A stretch of DNA of 34,097 nucleotides from Chthoniobacter flavus (GTDB taxonomy: Bacteria > Verrucomicrobiota > Verrucomicrobiia > Chthoniobacterales > JACTMZ01). Below, one piece after another: positions 16,387-24,557 of this stretch. Location of the stretch: the NCBI GenBank assembly GCA_945871065.1, contig CAMBUL010000026.1, forward strand, positions 1 to 34,097, written 5' to 3'. A program made the position numbers and the translations under genes. The notes below the pieces were generated by a model that was not told where the DNA came from, did not search any database, and worked only from the letters and a program-made list of their open reading frames with translations. Each line of letters begins with the position of its first letter. The stretch's first letter is position 1.

Positions 16387-17348
16387 TTACCGCGTTTTTC
16401 AAGGACAACGGCACCTTCCGCTTCACCCGCGAAGTGCAGTCCGCGGAAGAAATGAAGGGTGCGCTCTGGGTCGATGTCCTCCGCCCCACGCCGGAGGAAA
16501 AAGACATCCTGCGCTCCGCGCTCGGCATCGAACTCACCCTCCAGCACCCGACCATTTACCATGAGGACGACACGCTCTTCATGACCATGGGCCTGGTGAG
16601 CAAAGACGAGGAAAACGCCACCCGGGTCAACAAGCTGACCTTCATCCTCCACGAGGACTGCGTGGTCACCCTGCACGAGATCGAGCTCATGCCCGTGGCC
16701 ATCTTTGCCCAGCGCATCCGCCGCCGGGCCCACCTCTACGACAATCCGCAGAAAATCCTCTGGGGCCTGCTCTTCGCCCTGAGTGAAACGGTGGCCGACC
16801 GGGTCGAGGCCGTCGGCACCGACCTCGAACAGCTCTCGAAAAATATTGCCGAAATGCCGACCGAATTGGGCACCGGCAAGACCGGCACCATGACCGAGAT
16901 CAGCGAACTCCTGGCCGAACTCTCGCGCTACGAAGACTTCATCTCGCAGAGCGGCGAGAGCGTGCTGCAACTCGCGCGCGTTGTCCGCTACTTCAACGCC
17001 GAGGTCGACGGCTTCGCCGAGGCCGAACTGCAGGCCCGGGTCAACGAATTGGCCGCGGACGTTGCCGGGATCAAAGACCACCTTGCCTTCGAACATGACA
17101 AAGTGCGCTACCTGCAGCAGGCCTCCATGGGCATCCTGAACATGCAGCAGAACCAGATCGTCAAGGTCTTCACCATCCTCACCGCCGTCTTCCTCCCACC
17201 CACCCTTGTCGGCACCATGTACGGCATGAACTTCGCCCACATGCCTGAACTGTCGTGGAAGTGGGGCTTCCCCGTGACCATCTTCCTCACCTTCCTCTCC
17301 GCCATCCTTCCCCTCGTCTACATCAAAAAGAAGCGCTGGCTTCGCTGA
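16383..17348 (+). CDS. corA: CorA-family magnesium/divalent cation transporter
   Basis: 321 residues. CorA forms a pentameric inner-membrane channel for Mg2+, and related members carry Co2+, Ni2+ or Zn2+. The cytoplasmic funnel domain covers about 1-255, with a long helix (about 205-255). Two C-terminal membrane helices follow, the first ending in the family signature Y-G-M-N at 280-283. The loop after it (F-A-H-M-P-E-L-S-W-K-W) has the conserved M-P-E. The protein ends in a basic tail I-K-K-K-R-W-L-R, as usual. It overlaps the small membrane-protein gene by 4 bp, and a YciH-type gene follows 6 bp after its stop, so the three form an operon. Confidence 0.93.
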   Translation: MITAFFKDNGTFRFTREVQSAEEMKGALWVDVLRPTPEEKDILRSALGIELTLQHPTIYHEDDTLFMTMGLVSKDEENATRVNKLTFILHEDCVVTLHEIELMPVAIFAQRIRRRAHLYDNPQKILWGLLFALSETVADRVEAVGTDLEQLSKNIAEMPTELGTGKTGTMTEISELLAELSRYEDFISQSGESVLQLARVVRYFNAEVDGFAEAELQARVNELAADVAGIKDHLAFEHDKVRYLQQASMGILNMQQNQIVKVFTILTAVFLPPTLVGTMYGMNFAHMPELSWKWGFPVTIFLTFLSAILPLVYIKKKRWLR

Positions 17349-17354
17349 TCCGTC

Positions 17355-17741
17355 GTGGCGCGGGAAAAAAAACAGCGCATCGCCACCGAAGCGGCACCCG
17401 CCGCGTTCACCCATCCTTTCGCTTCGCTTGATCTCGGACCGCTGCGCAACGCCCCACCCGCCCCGCCTCCTAAGGCCTCCCCGCCGGCCAAAGAATCAAA
17501 AGAACGCCTCCTCCTCCGCCGCTCCACCGCCCGCCGTGGCGGCAAAACCGTCCTTGTCCTCGAAGGGTTCTCTCCCGCCTGGAACGCGGCCAAACTCGAA
17601 TCACTGCTCCACAATCTGAAGATCTCCCTCGGCTGCGGCGGCCAAGTCGAAAGCCGCACTCTCGAACTCCAAGGCGAACTCACCGAACGCCTCGTCCCCC
17701 TCCTCGAATCCCGCGGCTTCGCCGTGAAACGAGGTTGGTAA
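17355..17741 (+). CDS. YciH/SUI1 (eIF1-like) translation factor
   Basis: 128 residues, beginning with GTG 17355 just after corA. The N-terminal 50 residues are a Pro/Ala-rich, disordered-looking extension. The SUI1 domain spans about 55-128 with R-R-G-G-K-T-V-L-V-L-E-G-F and L-G-C-G-G-Q-V-E followed by L-E-L-Q-G-E, which match the YciH family. E. coli YciH is thought to help discriminate start codons and to inhibit translation under stress. The C-terminal L-L-E-S-R-G-F-A-V-K-R-G is typical. Co-location with corA is not a known functional link. Confidence 0.88.
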   Translation: MAREKKQRIATEAAPAAFTHPFASLDLGPLRNAPPAPPPKASPPAKESKERLLLRRSTARRGGKTVLVLEGFSPAWNAAKLESLLHNLKISLGCGGQVESRTLELQGELTERLVPLLESRGFAVKRGW

Positions 17742-17770
17742 GGGTGCATCACGATTAACCCGCAGGCCAA

Positions 17771-17791
17771 ATCGCGCCGGGACGGCGCGAT
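17771..17791. terminator. Hairpin between convergent genes
   Basis: Perfect stem ATCGCGCC (17771-17778) / GGCGCGAT (17784-17791) with a 5-nt loop, between the YciH-type gene (plus) and the aminotransferase gene (minus). There is only a short T-run on either side, so it is a weak or Rho-assisted terminator for both. Confidence 0.4.
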
Positions 17792-17855
17792 CCACCTTCC
17801 CATCCCTCAGCGTTCTCCGCGCCGTCTGCGGTTTCAATGACCCCGCCGCCCGTCG

Positions 17856-19382
17856 CTACGACTTCGCAAAGCACTTCGTCCCCCACCCGCACGGACCGTA
17901 GCAATCCGGCTTGGAGAAGCTGTGCATCTTCGGGGCCGGCGGGACATCACCCGGCTCGAGCTTCACGCTCTTCAGTGTGTCTTCGAGGCGGTTGAGCGTC
18001 TCGTCGAGCAGTTCCTGCGGCACGTTGAGCGCCGGCTCGATGCGGATGCTTTCCGCGCTGATCAAGGTCCCCGCGGTCAACACGCGGCGATGGAACATAC
18101 CCTGCGCGACCTTGTAACCAACGGTCGATGAAGGGAACTTCATGCCGATGAGCAGGCCCTGACCCGTCACCTCTTTCAAAATGTCCGGATAGCGTGCCTT
18201 CAGTTCGTTGAGCTTGGCCATCATGTAGTGGCCCTTGCGCGCGGCCTGGCCCGGAGTGTCTTCCTCGAACATAACCTCGATGGCGGCCAAGGCGGCCGCA
18301 CAGGCGATCGGGTTGCCACCCGTTGTCGTGGTGTGCATGAAGGGATTCGGTTCCATCACGCTCCAAATTTTCGCGGTGGAGAAAAAGCCACTGCAGGCCA
18401 CCACGCCGCCGCCGAGCGCTTTGCCGAAGCACATGATGTCCGGCGTCACTCCCGAATGGTCGACGCCGAAAAGTTTGCCCGTGCGACCGAAGCCGGTCTG
18501 CACCTCGTCGGCGATGAGCAGGACATTGTAGTAGTCGCAAATCGCGCGGAGGCGCGGCAGGAAGTCCGGCGGTGGCACAATGGCCCCCGCCTCGCCCTGC
18601 ACCGGTTCAATGATGACCGCGGCCATGCTGTCACCCACCATATGGGCTGCTTCGAGTTCCTTCTCCACCGCACAAGCGCAGCCATAGGGCACAAAGCGCA
18701 CGCCTTCGAGCAGAGGCAGGAGGGGTTGGCGGAAGACCGCTTTGCCGGTCACGGACAGCGACCCGAGTGTCTTCCCGTGGAACCCTTTCTGCATCGAAAT
18801 GATGCCCTTCTTCCCGGTGTAGAGCTTGGCCAATTTCAGCGCGCCTTCGATCGCTTCGGTCCCGCTGTTGGCAAAGAAGCCTTTTTGGATGTCCCCGGGG
18901 GTGATGTGCGCAATGACGCGGCCGAGTTGCGCGCGGAGGGGATCGAGCATTTCTTGGGAGTATTGCGGCGAGCGGTCGAGTTGCGCTTTGACCGCTTCGA
19001 TGATTTTCGGATGACGCAGTCCGTAGCTGTAGAGCCCGAAGCCGCCGAGCATGTCGATGAACTCGCGCCCAAGGGCATCACGGATCAGCGAGCCCTGGCC
19101 CTCCCACTCGGTGAAGGCGAATTCACCGCCGAGGGTGGCCGACTTGCGGTGTTCGAGAAACCCCGCATTGATGTGCTGGGCGAAATTTTCCACCGTCTGC
19201 TCGGCAATCCGCTGCCGCGCCTCAAGCGAGATGTCCTTGGCCGGCTTCTTGACCAGATCGAGCATCCACCGCGCTTCCTCCAAGGCGTATTCGTGATCGC
19301 GCAGATGCGGGGATTCCAAATGCTTGGATGAGACATCAGCCGCACTCGTCGCGCGGGAAGGAGGTGTTTCCGACAAAGCCAT
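17856..19382 (-). CDS. Putrescine-type class III aminotransferase (PatA/YgjG-like)
   Basis: 508 residues. The enzyme is a PLP-dependent fold type I class III aminotransferase. Much of the chain parallels E. coli YgjG (putrescine:2-oxoglutarate aminotransferase): H-I-N-A-G-F-L-E-H-R-K-S, G-G-F-G-L-Y, E-M-L-D-P-L-R-A, F-F-A-N-S-G-T-E-A-I-E, E-P-V-Q-G-E, D-E-V-Q-T-G-F-G-R-T-G-K, and the PLP lysine in C-F-G-K-A-L-G-G-G. The likely job is moving the amino group of putrescine or another diamine to 2-oxoglutarate. Ornithine-type activity cannot be excluded. ATG 19382 was chosen, with a TTG six codons earlier possible. The last 16 residues carry three cysteines (494, 498, 504), an addition not seen in E. 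coli YgjG. Confidence 0.85.
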   Translation of the reverse strand: MALSETPPSRATSAADVSSKHLESPHLRDHEYALEEARWMLDLVKKPAKDISLEARQRIAEQTVENFAQHINAGFLEHRKSATLGGEFAFTEWEGQGSLIRDALGREFIDMLGGFGLYSYGLRHPKIIEAVKAQLDRSPQYSQEMLDPLRAQLGRVIAHITPGDIQKGFFANSGTEAIEGALKLAKLYTGKKGIISMQKGFHGKTLGSLSVTGKAVFRQPLLPLLEGVRFVPYGCACAVEKELEAAHMVGDSMAAVIIEPVQGEAGAIVPPPDFLPRLRAICDYYNVLLIADEVQTGFGRTGKLFGVDHSGVTPDIMCFGKALGGGVVACSGFFSTAKIWSVMEPNPFMHTTTTGGNPIACAAALAAIEVMFEEDTPGQAARKGHYMMAKLNELKARYPDILKEVTGQGLLIGMKFPSSTVGYKVAQGMFHRRVLTAGTLISAESIRIEPALNVPQELLDETLNRLEDTLKSVKLEPGDVPPAPKMHSFSKPDCYGPCGWGTKCFAKS

Positions 19383-19436
19383 GATGTTTTTAATAAACAA
19401 CGGCCCACGCGGTCCCGCAAGGGGATTCGGGCCCGG

Positions 19437-20819
19437 TCACAGGGTGAATTCCCCCGCCTCAACAGGTTCGGCGCAACGTTTAGCGTGCACGCTAACCACC
19501 CGGCGCCCGTCGGTCTGGCTCACCGTGAACTCGTAACCGTCGATACGCACCGTCTCGCCCTTCTTGGGCAAATGGCCGAGTTCGTGGGTCAAATACCCGC
19601 CGATCGTGCTCACCTCGGTGCTTTCGACTTTCACCCCGATCAAATCCTCGAGATCGTGCAGCGCCACGCCGCCCTCGAGCTCGAATTCGTCTTCGCCGAC
19701 CTTGCGGTACTCCTCTTCGTCGGTGTCGAACTCGTCTTGGATTTCGCCGACCAATTCGGCCAGCACATTGTCGAGGGTGACCACCCCGACGGCACCGCCG
19801 TATTCGTCGACCACCACCGCCAAGTGCGCGCCTTTGCCGAGAAAAAGTTTGAGCAAGCGCTCGAGCGGCATCAGCTCCGGCACATGCAGAAGATCGCGCT
19901 TGATCGAGGCAAGGTCCGTCCTGTCCGCCTGGACCAGGGCGAGCAAGTCTTTGATATGGACCAGACCGATACTGTCGTCAAAGCGACCGCGGCAGAGCGG
20001 AAACCGCGTATGGCGCGATTCGAGGGCGGTGCCGATGTTGTCGTCGAAACTTTCCTCCAGATCGAGGAATACCACCTCGCCGCGCGGTGTCATAATGTCG
20101 CGCACCACGCGTTTGCGCAGATCGAGCGCGTTGATCAGGATCTCCCGGCCCAATGTGCTGACCGTTCCGCCATCGCCATCCGACGTGTTGCGCAGAAGGG
20201 TGCGCAACTCGTCCTCCGTATCCTCCCCCCCCAAACGCGGGTCAGGCGGGGTTCGCAGCACGGTGCGCAAGATCCAACCGGAGGCAAAATCGACCACCCG
20301 AACCAGCGGCCGCAGCGTGAAATGGAACAGCCGCATCGGCCCCGCCGTCCAAAGCATGATCTTCCGCGCACGGCGGATGGCGAGCAACTTCGGCACCTGT
20401 TCGCCGACCACCACATGAAGGAAAGCGAGCAGGGCAAAGACCGCCACGAAAGCGATGGCCGACCCCACCGCCTCGCTGCCGATCCCGGCCCAATACAACC
20501 ACGGCTCAAGCAGTCGGGCCACAAAGGGCGCGCCGACCCAGCCCAGTCCGAGACTGGTTAAAGTGATGCCGAGTTGCGCCGCCGAGAGGTAGGGCTGCGT
20601 GTTCTGCAGCATTTTGCGCACGCGGGCCCCGTTGCGGCGTCCACCGAAATCATCCTCCTCGTCCCAGCCGCCGGCGCGAAGCTTCACCATGGCAAACTCG
20701 GCCGCAACAAAGAATGCGTTGAGCAACAGGAGCGCCGCCACAGCCAGCAGGCGCAGGCTGGCACCATCGGCCACCTCCGGCAAGGCGGAGGCCATGGGTT
20801 GGTAATGCGGGAAATTCAT
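19437..20819 (-). CDS. CorC/HlyC-CNNM family membrane protein with CBS pair
   Basis: 460 residues. ATG 20819 (MNFPHYQP) was chosen because the hydrophobic CNNM domain follows. The upstream frame extension is basic and unlike the family. Order: CNNM/DUF21 membrane domain (about 20-190, with N-A-F-F-V-A-A-E-F-A and S-L-G-L-G-W-V-G), two CBS domains (about 220-345, with D-I-M-T-P-R at the first and V-V-V-D-E-Y-G-G at the end of the second), and a CorC_HlyC transporter-associated domain (about 365-445, with E-L-E-G-G-V). Such proteins are Mg2+ or other ion transport/efflux factors, often mislabelled hemolysins. It is transcribed with the S14 gene upstream. Confidence 0.9.
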   Translation of the reverse strand: MNFPHYQPMASALPEVADGASLRLLAVAALLLLNAFFVAAEFAMVKLRAGGWDEEDDFGGRRNGARVRKMLQNTQPYLSAAQLGITLTSLGLGWVGAPFVARLLEPWLYWAGIGSEAVGSAIAFVAVFALLAFLHVVVGEQVPKLLAIRRARKIMLWTAGPMRLFHFTLRPLVRVVDFASGWILRTVLRTPPDPRLGGEDTEDELRTLLRNTSDGDGGTVSTLGREILINALDLRKRVVRDIMTPRGEVVFLDLEESFDDNIGTALESRHTRFPLCRGRFDDSIGLVHIKDLLALVQADRTDLASIKRDLLHVPELMPLERLLKLFLGKGAHLAVVVDEYGGAVGVVTLDNVLAELVGEIQDEFDTDEEEYRKVGEDEFELEGGVALHDLEDLIGVKVESTEVSTIGGYLTHELGHLPKKGETVRIDGYEFTVSQTDGRRVVSVHAKRCAEPVEAGEFTL

Positions 20820-20919
20820 TATCGGATCGATCACGCTGATCAAAGGATGGTCAGAGCATCGGCTCCGGCGCGCGATCGACAACATCGGCGGCACCGGGCG
20901 GTGCCGCACGGGACACCAG

Positions 20920-21189
20920 CTACCAGCTTGCTTTGGTCACACCCGGGATCAAACCCGCACAGGCCAGCTCGCGGAAAGTGAGGCGCGACATTTGAAATTC
21001 ACGGATGAAAGCACGTTTGCGGCCCGAGACGCGACAACGGTTCGACAAGCGTACCGGGCTGGCATCGCGGGGCAACTGGGCCAGAGCAAGAAAATCACCC
21101 TTCTTTTTGAGCTCCGCGCGTAACGCGGCGTGTTTAGCCACCGTTTTGCGTTTGCGCTTTTCGCGCTCTATCCATGCTGTCTTCGCCAT
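20920..21189 (-). CDS. rpsN: 30S ribosomal protein S14 (zinc-free form), stand-alone
   Basis: 89 residues from ATG 21189 (MAKTAW), preferred over an ATG ten codons earlier because it fits the family start. S14 binds the 3' head of 16S rRNA. The ending F-I-R-E-F-Q-M-S-R-L-T-F-R-E-L-A (about 61-76) with I-P-G-V-T-K-A-S-W is diagnostic. The C-x-x-C pairs of the short zinc-binding form are absent, so this is the long C-minus form. It is not inside a ribosomal protein operon, so it may be a second copy kept for zinc shortage. That cannot be tested from this window. Confidence 0.93.
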   Translation of the reverse strand: MAKTAWIEREKRKRKTVAKHAALRAELKKKGDFLALAQLPRDASPVRLSNRCRVSGRKRAFIREFQMSRLTFRELACAGLIPGVTKASW

Positions 21190-21375
21190 ATGATTAAGAA
21201 ATAGTCGGATACCATGCATCGGACGGGACTCCGGCGCAAGATCTAAATCGGCGGAAAGACAAAAAACCTCCGGTCTGGAGCGAAATAATTGACACCCTCC
21301 AGATGACGGTTAATTCTGGACGACTTGGTCGACGAAAGCCTCGTGCTTCGTCGTCGCCCCGAGAAAAATCCCGCC

Positions 21376-22173
21376 ATGAACGAGCCCAAAAAAGAAACTG
21401 TCCGCATCGTCCTCCCGCCCCGCCTCGACGGAAAACCGGGCGCAGCCAACCCCCGGGAGGCCGCGATGGTCAACCTTCCGCCAAAACCCCTGCCAACCGC
21501 GACCGGCGCACCGCCGACCATGCCCTCGCCTCCGAAAGCCGACACGCCGGCCACCCCGGGCGGTATCATGCCACCGGCACCACCCAAACCGTTTGCCATG
21601 CCGTCCATGCCCAAGCCCGGGATGACCGCCACTCCTCCGGCCCCGGCCATGCCAAAGCCACCCGGTGCACTTGCCGCCCCCACCGCCGCGCCCCTGCCTC
21701 CCAAGCCGTTGGGAACCGGACCTGCTGCCGTGCCCAAGCCACCGGCACCGGCCGCGCCGAGACCCCCGGCTCCGGGGGTCCCATCCGCTCTGGCCGCGCC
21801 CAAGCCCCCTTCAACTCCCCTCCCGTCCGTCGCCTCGGCTTCCGGCGCAGCCATGCCTCCCAAGCCGGTATCCGCGGCGCCCAGGCTTGCGGTTGCGGCT
21901 CCTGCCGCACTCAAACCTGCTTCCTCGATCGAGGCGAAAAAAAGCACTTCCAAGGTTGATATCGCCCCCCCGTCCCGCCCCGCCCCGCAGGCCACCGTGA
22001 AAATTGCCCCGGCCAGCGCCGCCGCAAGTCCTGCCCCGGCAATCAAGACCGCCGCGTCGGCTGAAGTTTCCTCCGGCGACGCCGCCCCCGACTCACTCAC
22101 CGGCATCCTCGCTATCGCCGCGACTGTTGCCGCCCTCGCCGCTGTCGGTATCCAAGTGTGGATGTTCCTCTAA
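21376..22173 (+). CDS. Pro/Ala-rich tail-anchored membrane protein
   Basis: 265 residues. It begins with a short conserved-looking piece, K-K-E-T-V-R-I-V-L-P-P, that I associate with Verrucomicrobiota proteins of this type. Next comes about 200 residues of Pro/Ala/Lys low complexity (repeats of P-K-P-P and A-P-x-P). The final C-terminal membrane helix (about 243-265: LAIAATVAALAAVGIQVWMF) would place the bulk in the cytoplasm if it is a tail anchor. There is no signal peptide and no domain I can name. It is followed after 28 bp by thioredoxin. ATG 21376 was chosen because the upstream frame only adds basic residues. Confidence 0.65.
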   Translation: MNEPKKETVRIVLPPRLDGKPGAANPREAAMVNLPPKPLPTATGAPPTMPSPPKADTPATPGGIMPPAPPKPFAMPSMPKPGMTATPPAPAMPKPPGALAAPTAAPLPPKPLGTGPAAVPKPPAPAAPRPPAPGVPSALAAPKPPSTPLPSVASASGAAMPPKPVSAAPRLAVAAPAALKPASSIEAKKSTSKVDIAPPSRPAPQATVKIAPASAAASPAPAIKTAASAEVSSGDAAPDSLTGILAIAATVAALAAVGIQVWMFL

Positions 22174-22201
22174 AAAAACAACCCAACCCACAACCCAAAA
22201 C

Positions 22202-22531
22202 ATGGCCAGCACCAACGTTCTGCAACTCAACGACGGCAATTTCGACAGCGAAATCAACAAAGGCACTATCCCCGTCCTGGTCGATTTTTGGGCCCCTTGG
22301 TGCGGTCCTTGCCGCATGATCGCCCCGGTTCTCGACAAAATCGCCGATGCCATGGTCGGCAAAGCCGTGGTGGCCAAAGTCAATGTCGACGAAGCCCCCG
22401 GGGTAGCCAGTCGCTTCCGGGTTTCCTCCATCCCGACTTTGCTTTTCTTCAAAAACGGCGAGGTGAACGGCCAAATTGTCGGCCTGCAAAGTGAAGCCGA
22501 TCTGACCGCAAAGCTCACCGCTTTGATGTAG
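22202..22531 (+). CDS. trxA: Thioredoxin
   Basis: 109 residues, cytoplasmic disulfide reductant. The active site W-C-G-P-C is at 33-37 with Cys34 and Cys37, in the usual F-W-A-P-W-C-G-P-C-R-M. The cis-proline loop I-P-T-L-L-F-F-K-N-G lies near residue 78-87, and D29 before the tryptophan is the conserved buried acid. The start ATG 22202 follows an A-rich leader without a Shine-Dalgarno site. It lies in one transcription direction with the Pro-rich protein upstream and the DUF72 gene 14 bp downstream. Confidence 0.97.
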   Translation: MASTNVLQLNDGNFDSEINKGTIPVLVDFWAPWCGPCRMIAPVLDKIADAMVGKAVVAKVNVDEAPGVASRFRVSSIPTLLFFKNGEVNGQIVGLQSEADLTAKLTALM

Positions 22532-22545
22532 TTAGGATTTGAGCG

Positions 22546-23556
22546 ATGAGAGTCGAGGGAAAAGAAGAACCCTCCTCCTCGAATCTCTCAACCCTCAACC
22601 TTCAACCCCCGGCTTCCCTCGCGCTCACCGCGCCTCTCGCCCGCGAGACATCGCGCCTCGCGCGGGAAAACAACCTGTACCTCGGCACCTCGTCGTGGAA
22701 ATACGAGGGCTGGCTCGGGCAAATCTACGACGCGCAGCGCTACCTCACGCGCGGCAAAATTTCCACCCGCCGCTTCGAGACCGAGTGCCTCGAGGAATAC
22801 GCCGACACCTTTCCAACCGTCTGCGTCGATGCCGGCTACTACCGCTTTCCCTCGGATAAATTCCTCGCGGGCCTTTGCTCGCAGGTTCCCGACCACTTCC
22901 GGTTGAGCTACAAAGTGACCGACGAAATCACGGTGAAAAAATTTCCCCAGCTCGACCGCTTCGGCCACCGCGCCGGGTCGGAGAACGAAAACTTCCTCCA
23001 GGCCAAACTTTTCATCGACGCCTTCCTCGGCCCGCTCTCGCCGCATCGCGGGAAAACCGGCGTGCTCATCTTCGAATTCTCAGCTTTTTATCCGACACAC
23101 TTCGAGCGCCTGCGCGACTTCATTGCCGCGCTCGATGCCTTCCTCGGGCAACTCCCGACCAATTGGCAATACGGCGTTGAGGTGCGCAACGCCAAGTTGC
23201 TCCGTCCGGAATATTTCGACGTCCTCCATGCCCACAACGTGGCTCACGTCTTCAACAGCTGGACCAAAATGCCGCCGGTCGAAGAGCAAATGGCCATGCC
23301 GGGCTCTTTCACCGCCGACTTCTTCGCCGCCCGCTTCCTCCTCCGCCCCGGCCGCGCCTACCAACAAGCGGTCGACCGCTTCCAACCCTACACCGAGACC
23401 AAAGAAATAAACGAAGAAGCCCGCGCCGCAATCAAAGCCCTGATCAAACGCGGAACCGCTGCACCCACCCCGTATCCCAGCTATGTCTTCGTCAACAACC
23501 GCCTCGAGGGAAATTCCCCCAACACCATCGCCGCAGCTCTGGCCTTGGGGAGCTGA
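22546..23556 (+). CDS. DUF72 (YecE-like) protein
   Basis: 336 residues with a TIM-barrel-type DUF72 domain from about residue 44. It has L-G-T-S-S-W-K-Y-E-G-W-L-G at the start, Y-A-D-T-F-P-T-V-C-V-D-A-G-Y-Y-R-F-P in the middle, and E-V-R-N and N-N-R-L-E-G-N-S-P further on. The family's function is not established. The first 35 residues look like translated repeat DNA: the bases at 22585-22608 are direct TCAACC-type copies. No other start codon exists before the domain, so the ATG at 22546 must be used. A bidirectional terminator begins at its stop codon. Confidence 0.85.
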   Translation: MRVEGKEEPSSSNLSTLNLQPPASLALTAPLARETSRLARENNLYLGTSSWKYEGWLGQIYDAQRYLTRGKISTRRFETECLEEYADTFPTVCVDAGYYRFPSDKFLAGLCSQVPDHFRLSYKVTDEITVKKFPQLDRFGHRAGSENENFLQAKLFIDAFLGPLSPHRGKTGVLIFEFSAFYPTHFERLRDFIAALDAFLGQLPTNWQYGVEVRNAKLLRPEYFDVLHAHNVAHVFNSWTKMPPVEEQMAMPGSFTADFFAARFLLRPGRAYQQAVDRFQPYTETKEINEEARAAIKALIKRGTAAPTPYPSYVFVNNRLEGNSPNTIAAALALGS

Positions 23557-23585
23557 GTTTTCGCCGGTGTCAGCCGGCGAAAACT
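23556..23585. terminator. Bidirectional terminator between convergent genes
   Basis: Perfect 12-bp stem AGTTTTCGCCGG (23556-23567) / CCGGCGAAAACT (23574-23585) with a 6-nt loop. The TTTT and AAAA runs inside the stem serve a transcript from either side, i.e. the DUF72 gene and the esterase gene. Confidence 0.85.
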
Positions 23586-23592
23586 ATCCTCT

Positions 23593-24453
23593 TCAATCTT
23601 CTTTAATCCGTGGCCTGTCTTTCTCCGGGAGCAAAAACCGCAACGCCACCGGTAACCGCTTCGCCCAAGCCTTTTCGTTGTGCTCGTCACCCTCGCCCGG
23701 ATTCCAAAGAAAATTTTCTCCCTCAATGTAGCCCTGCGCAAGCAAGGCATCGCGCACCGCCAGCGCATCCTCCCAATAATCCCCCGAGAGATTCCCTTGC
23801 TCCTTCGTCCCCATATCCAGGTAAATGCGCAGACCGTCCTTCTTTGAACCGCCCATCATCGACTGCGTGAAATTCGGACTCGTCCAAAAAGCCGACGAAA
23901 AAACTCCCACCGCCCCGAACGCCTCCGTATTCAGTCCGAGCCAAAGCGAAACCAATCCGCCCATCGACGCGCCCGCCACGGCAGTGTTTTCGCGGTCCGT
24001 CAAGGTCCGGTATTTCACATCGATGCCCGACTTCACTTTCCCGACCAAGAAATTCGCATAGCGATCGCAAATGCCGTTCCCCCGCGGCGGATCACGCGGG
24101 TTCAGATCGGACGGTGGTTGGTATTCACTCATCCGGGCCTGGCCCATGTCCGCTTCGTTGTTCGGAATGGCCACCAAGATCGCCTCGCGCATCCGCCCCG
24201 CCTTGATTTCCTCCAGCGCCGCATCCTCCGCGAACCAGCACCCAAACGATCCGCCCGGACGGAACACATTCTGCCCGTCATGGAAATAGAGCACGGGATA
24301 CCTTTCGCTCCCCGTGTCATAGCCCGGCGGGAGCCACACCCGCACCTCCCGCGAGGGAATCAAGGCGTCGTCCGACTCGAAAAATACCGTGTCCATCCGC
24401 CCACCAGCCCAAGCATTCACGACCAATAAAAACAACATCTGGAGCACCACCAT
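23593..24453 (-). CDS. Secreted esterase of the EstD/Fes-like alpha/beta hydrolase group
   Basis: 286 residues. ATG 24453 gives a signal peptide (VVLQMLFLLVVNAWA, cleaved near residue 16). The fold is the PF00756 esterase type: V-W-L-P-P-G-Y-D (39-46), Y-P-V-L-Y-F-H-D-G-Q-N (52-62), nucleophile Ser163 in G-A-S-M-G-G, and His258 in E-G-D-E-H-N-E-K-A-W. The catalytic Asp is not assigned with confidence. The family includes feruloyl and acetyl-xylan esterases and enterobactin esterases. The substrate cannot be named, but export suggests plant or other external esters. The frame extends upstream into a repeat element (see 24504-24557) and I excluded that part. Confidence 0.8.
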   Translation of the reverse strand: MVVLQMLFLLVVNAWAGGRMDTVFFESDDALIPSREVRVWLPPGYDTGSERYPVLYFHDGQNVFRPGGSFGCWFAEDAALEEIKAGRMREAILVAIPNNEADMGQARMSEYQPPSDLNPRDPPRGNGICDRYANFLVGKVKSGIDVKYRTLTDRENTAVAGASMGGLVSLWLGLNTEAFGAVGVFSSAFWTSPNFTQSMMGGSKKDGLRIYLDMGTKEQGNLSGDYWEDALAVRDALLAQGYIEGENFLWNPGEGDEHNEKAWAKRLPVALRFLLPEKDRPRIKED

Positions 24454-24503
24454 CGCCGGCGAGAGCCGTTTCCGTGGACCCACCCAAAGCTTCCCCACCG
24501 TAG

Positions 24504-24557
24504 GGCCCGCTGGCCTCTCCGAGTCGTATGGCTCCACGAGCAAGAGGCCAGCGGGCC
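24504..24557. repeat. Large inverted repeat, REP-like
   Basis: The arms GGCCCGCTGGCCTCT (24504-24518) and AGAGGCCAGCGGGCC (24543-24557) are perfect complements of 15 bp around a 24-nt loop. The loop itself can pair TCGT with ACGA. The element lies just upstream of the esterase start, in the gap behind the Dyp cluster. Its form suggests a dispersed extragenic repeat, and it may fold in RNA as well. Confidence 0.65.
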
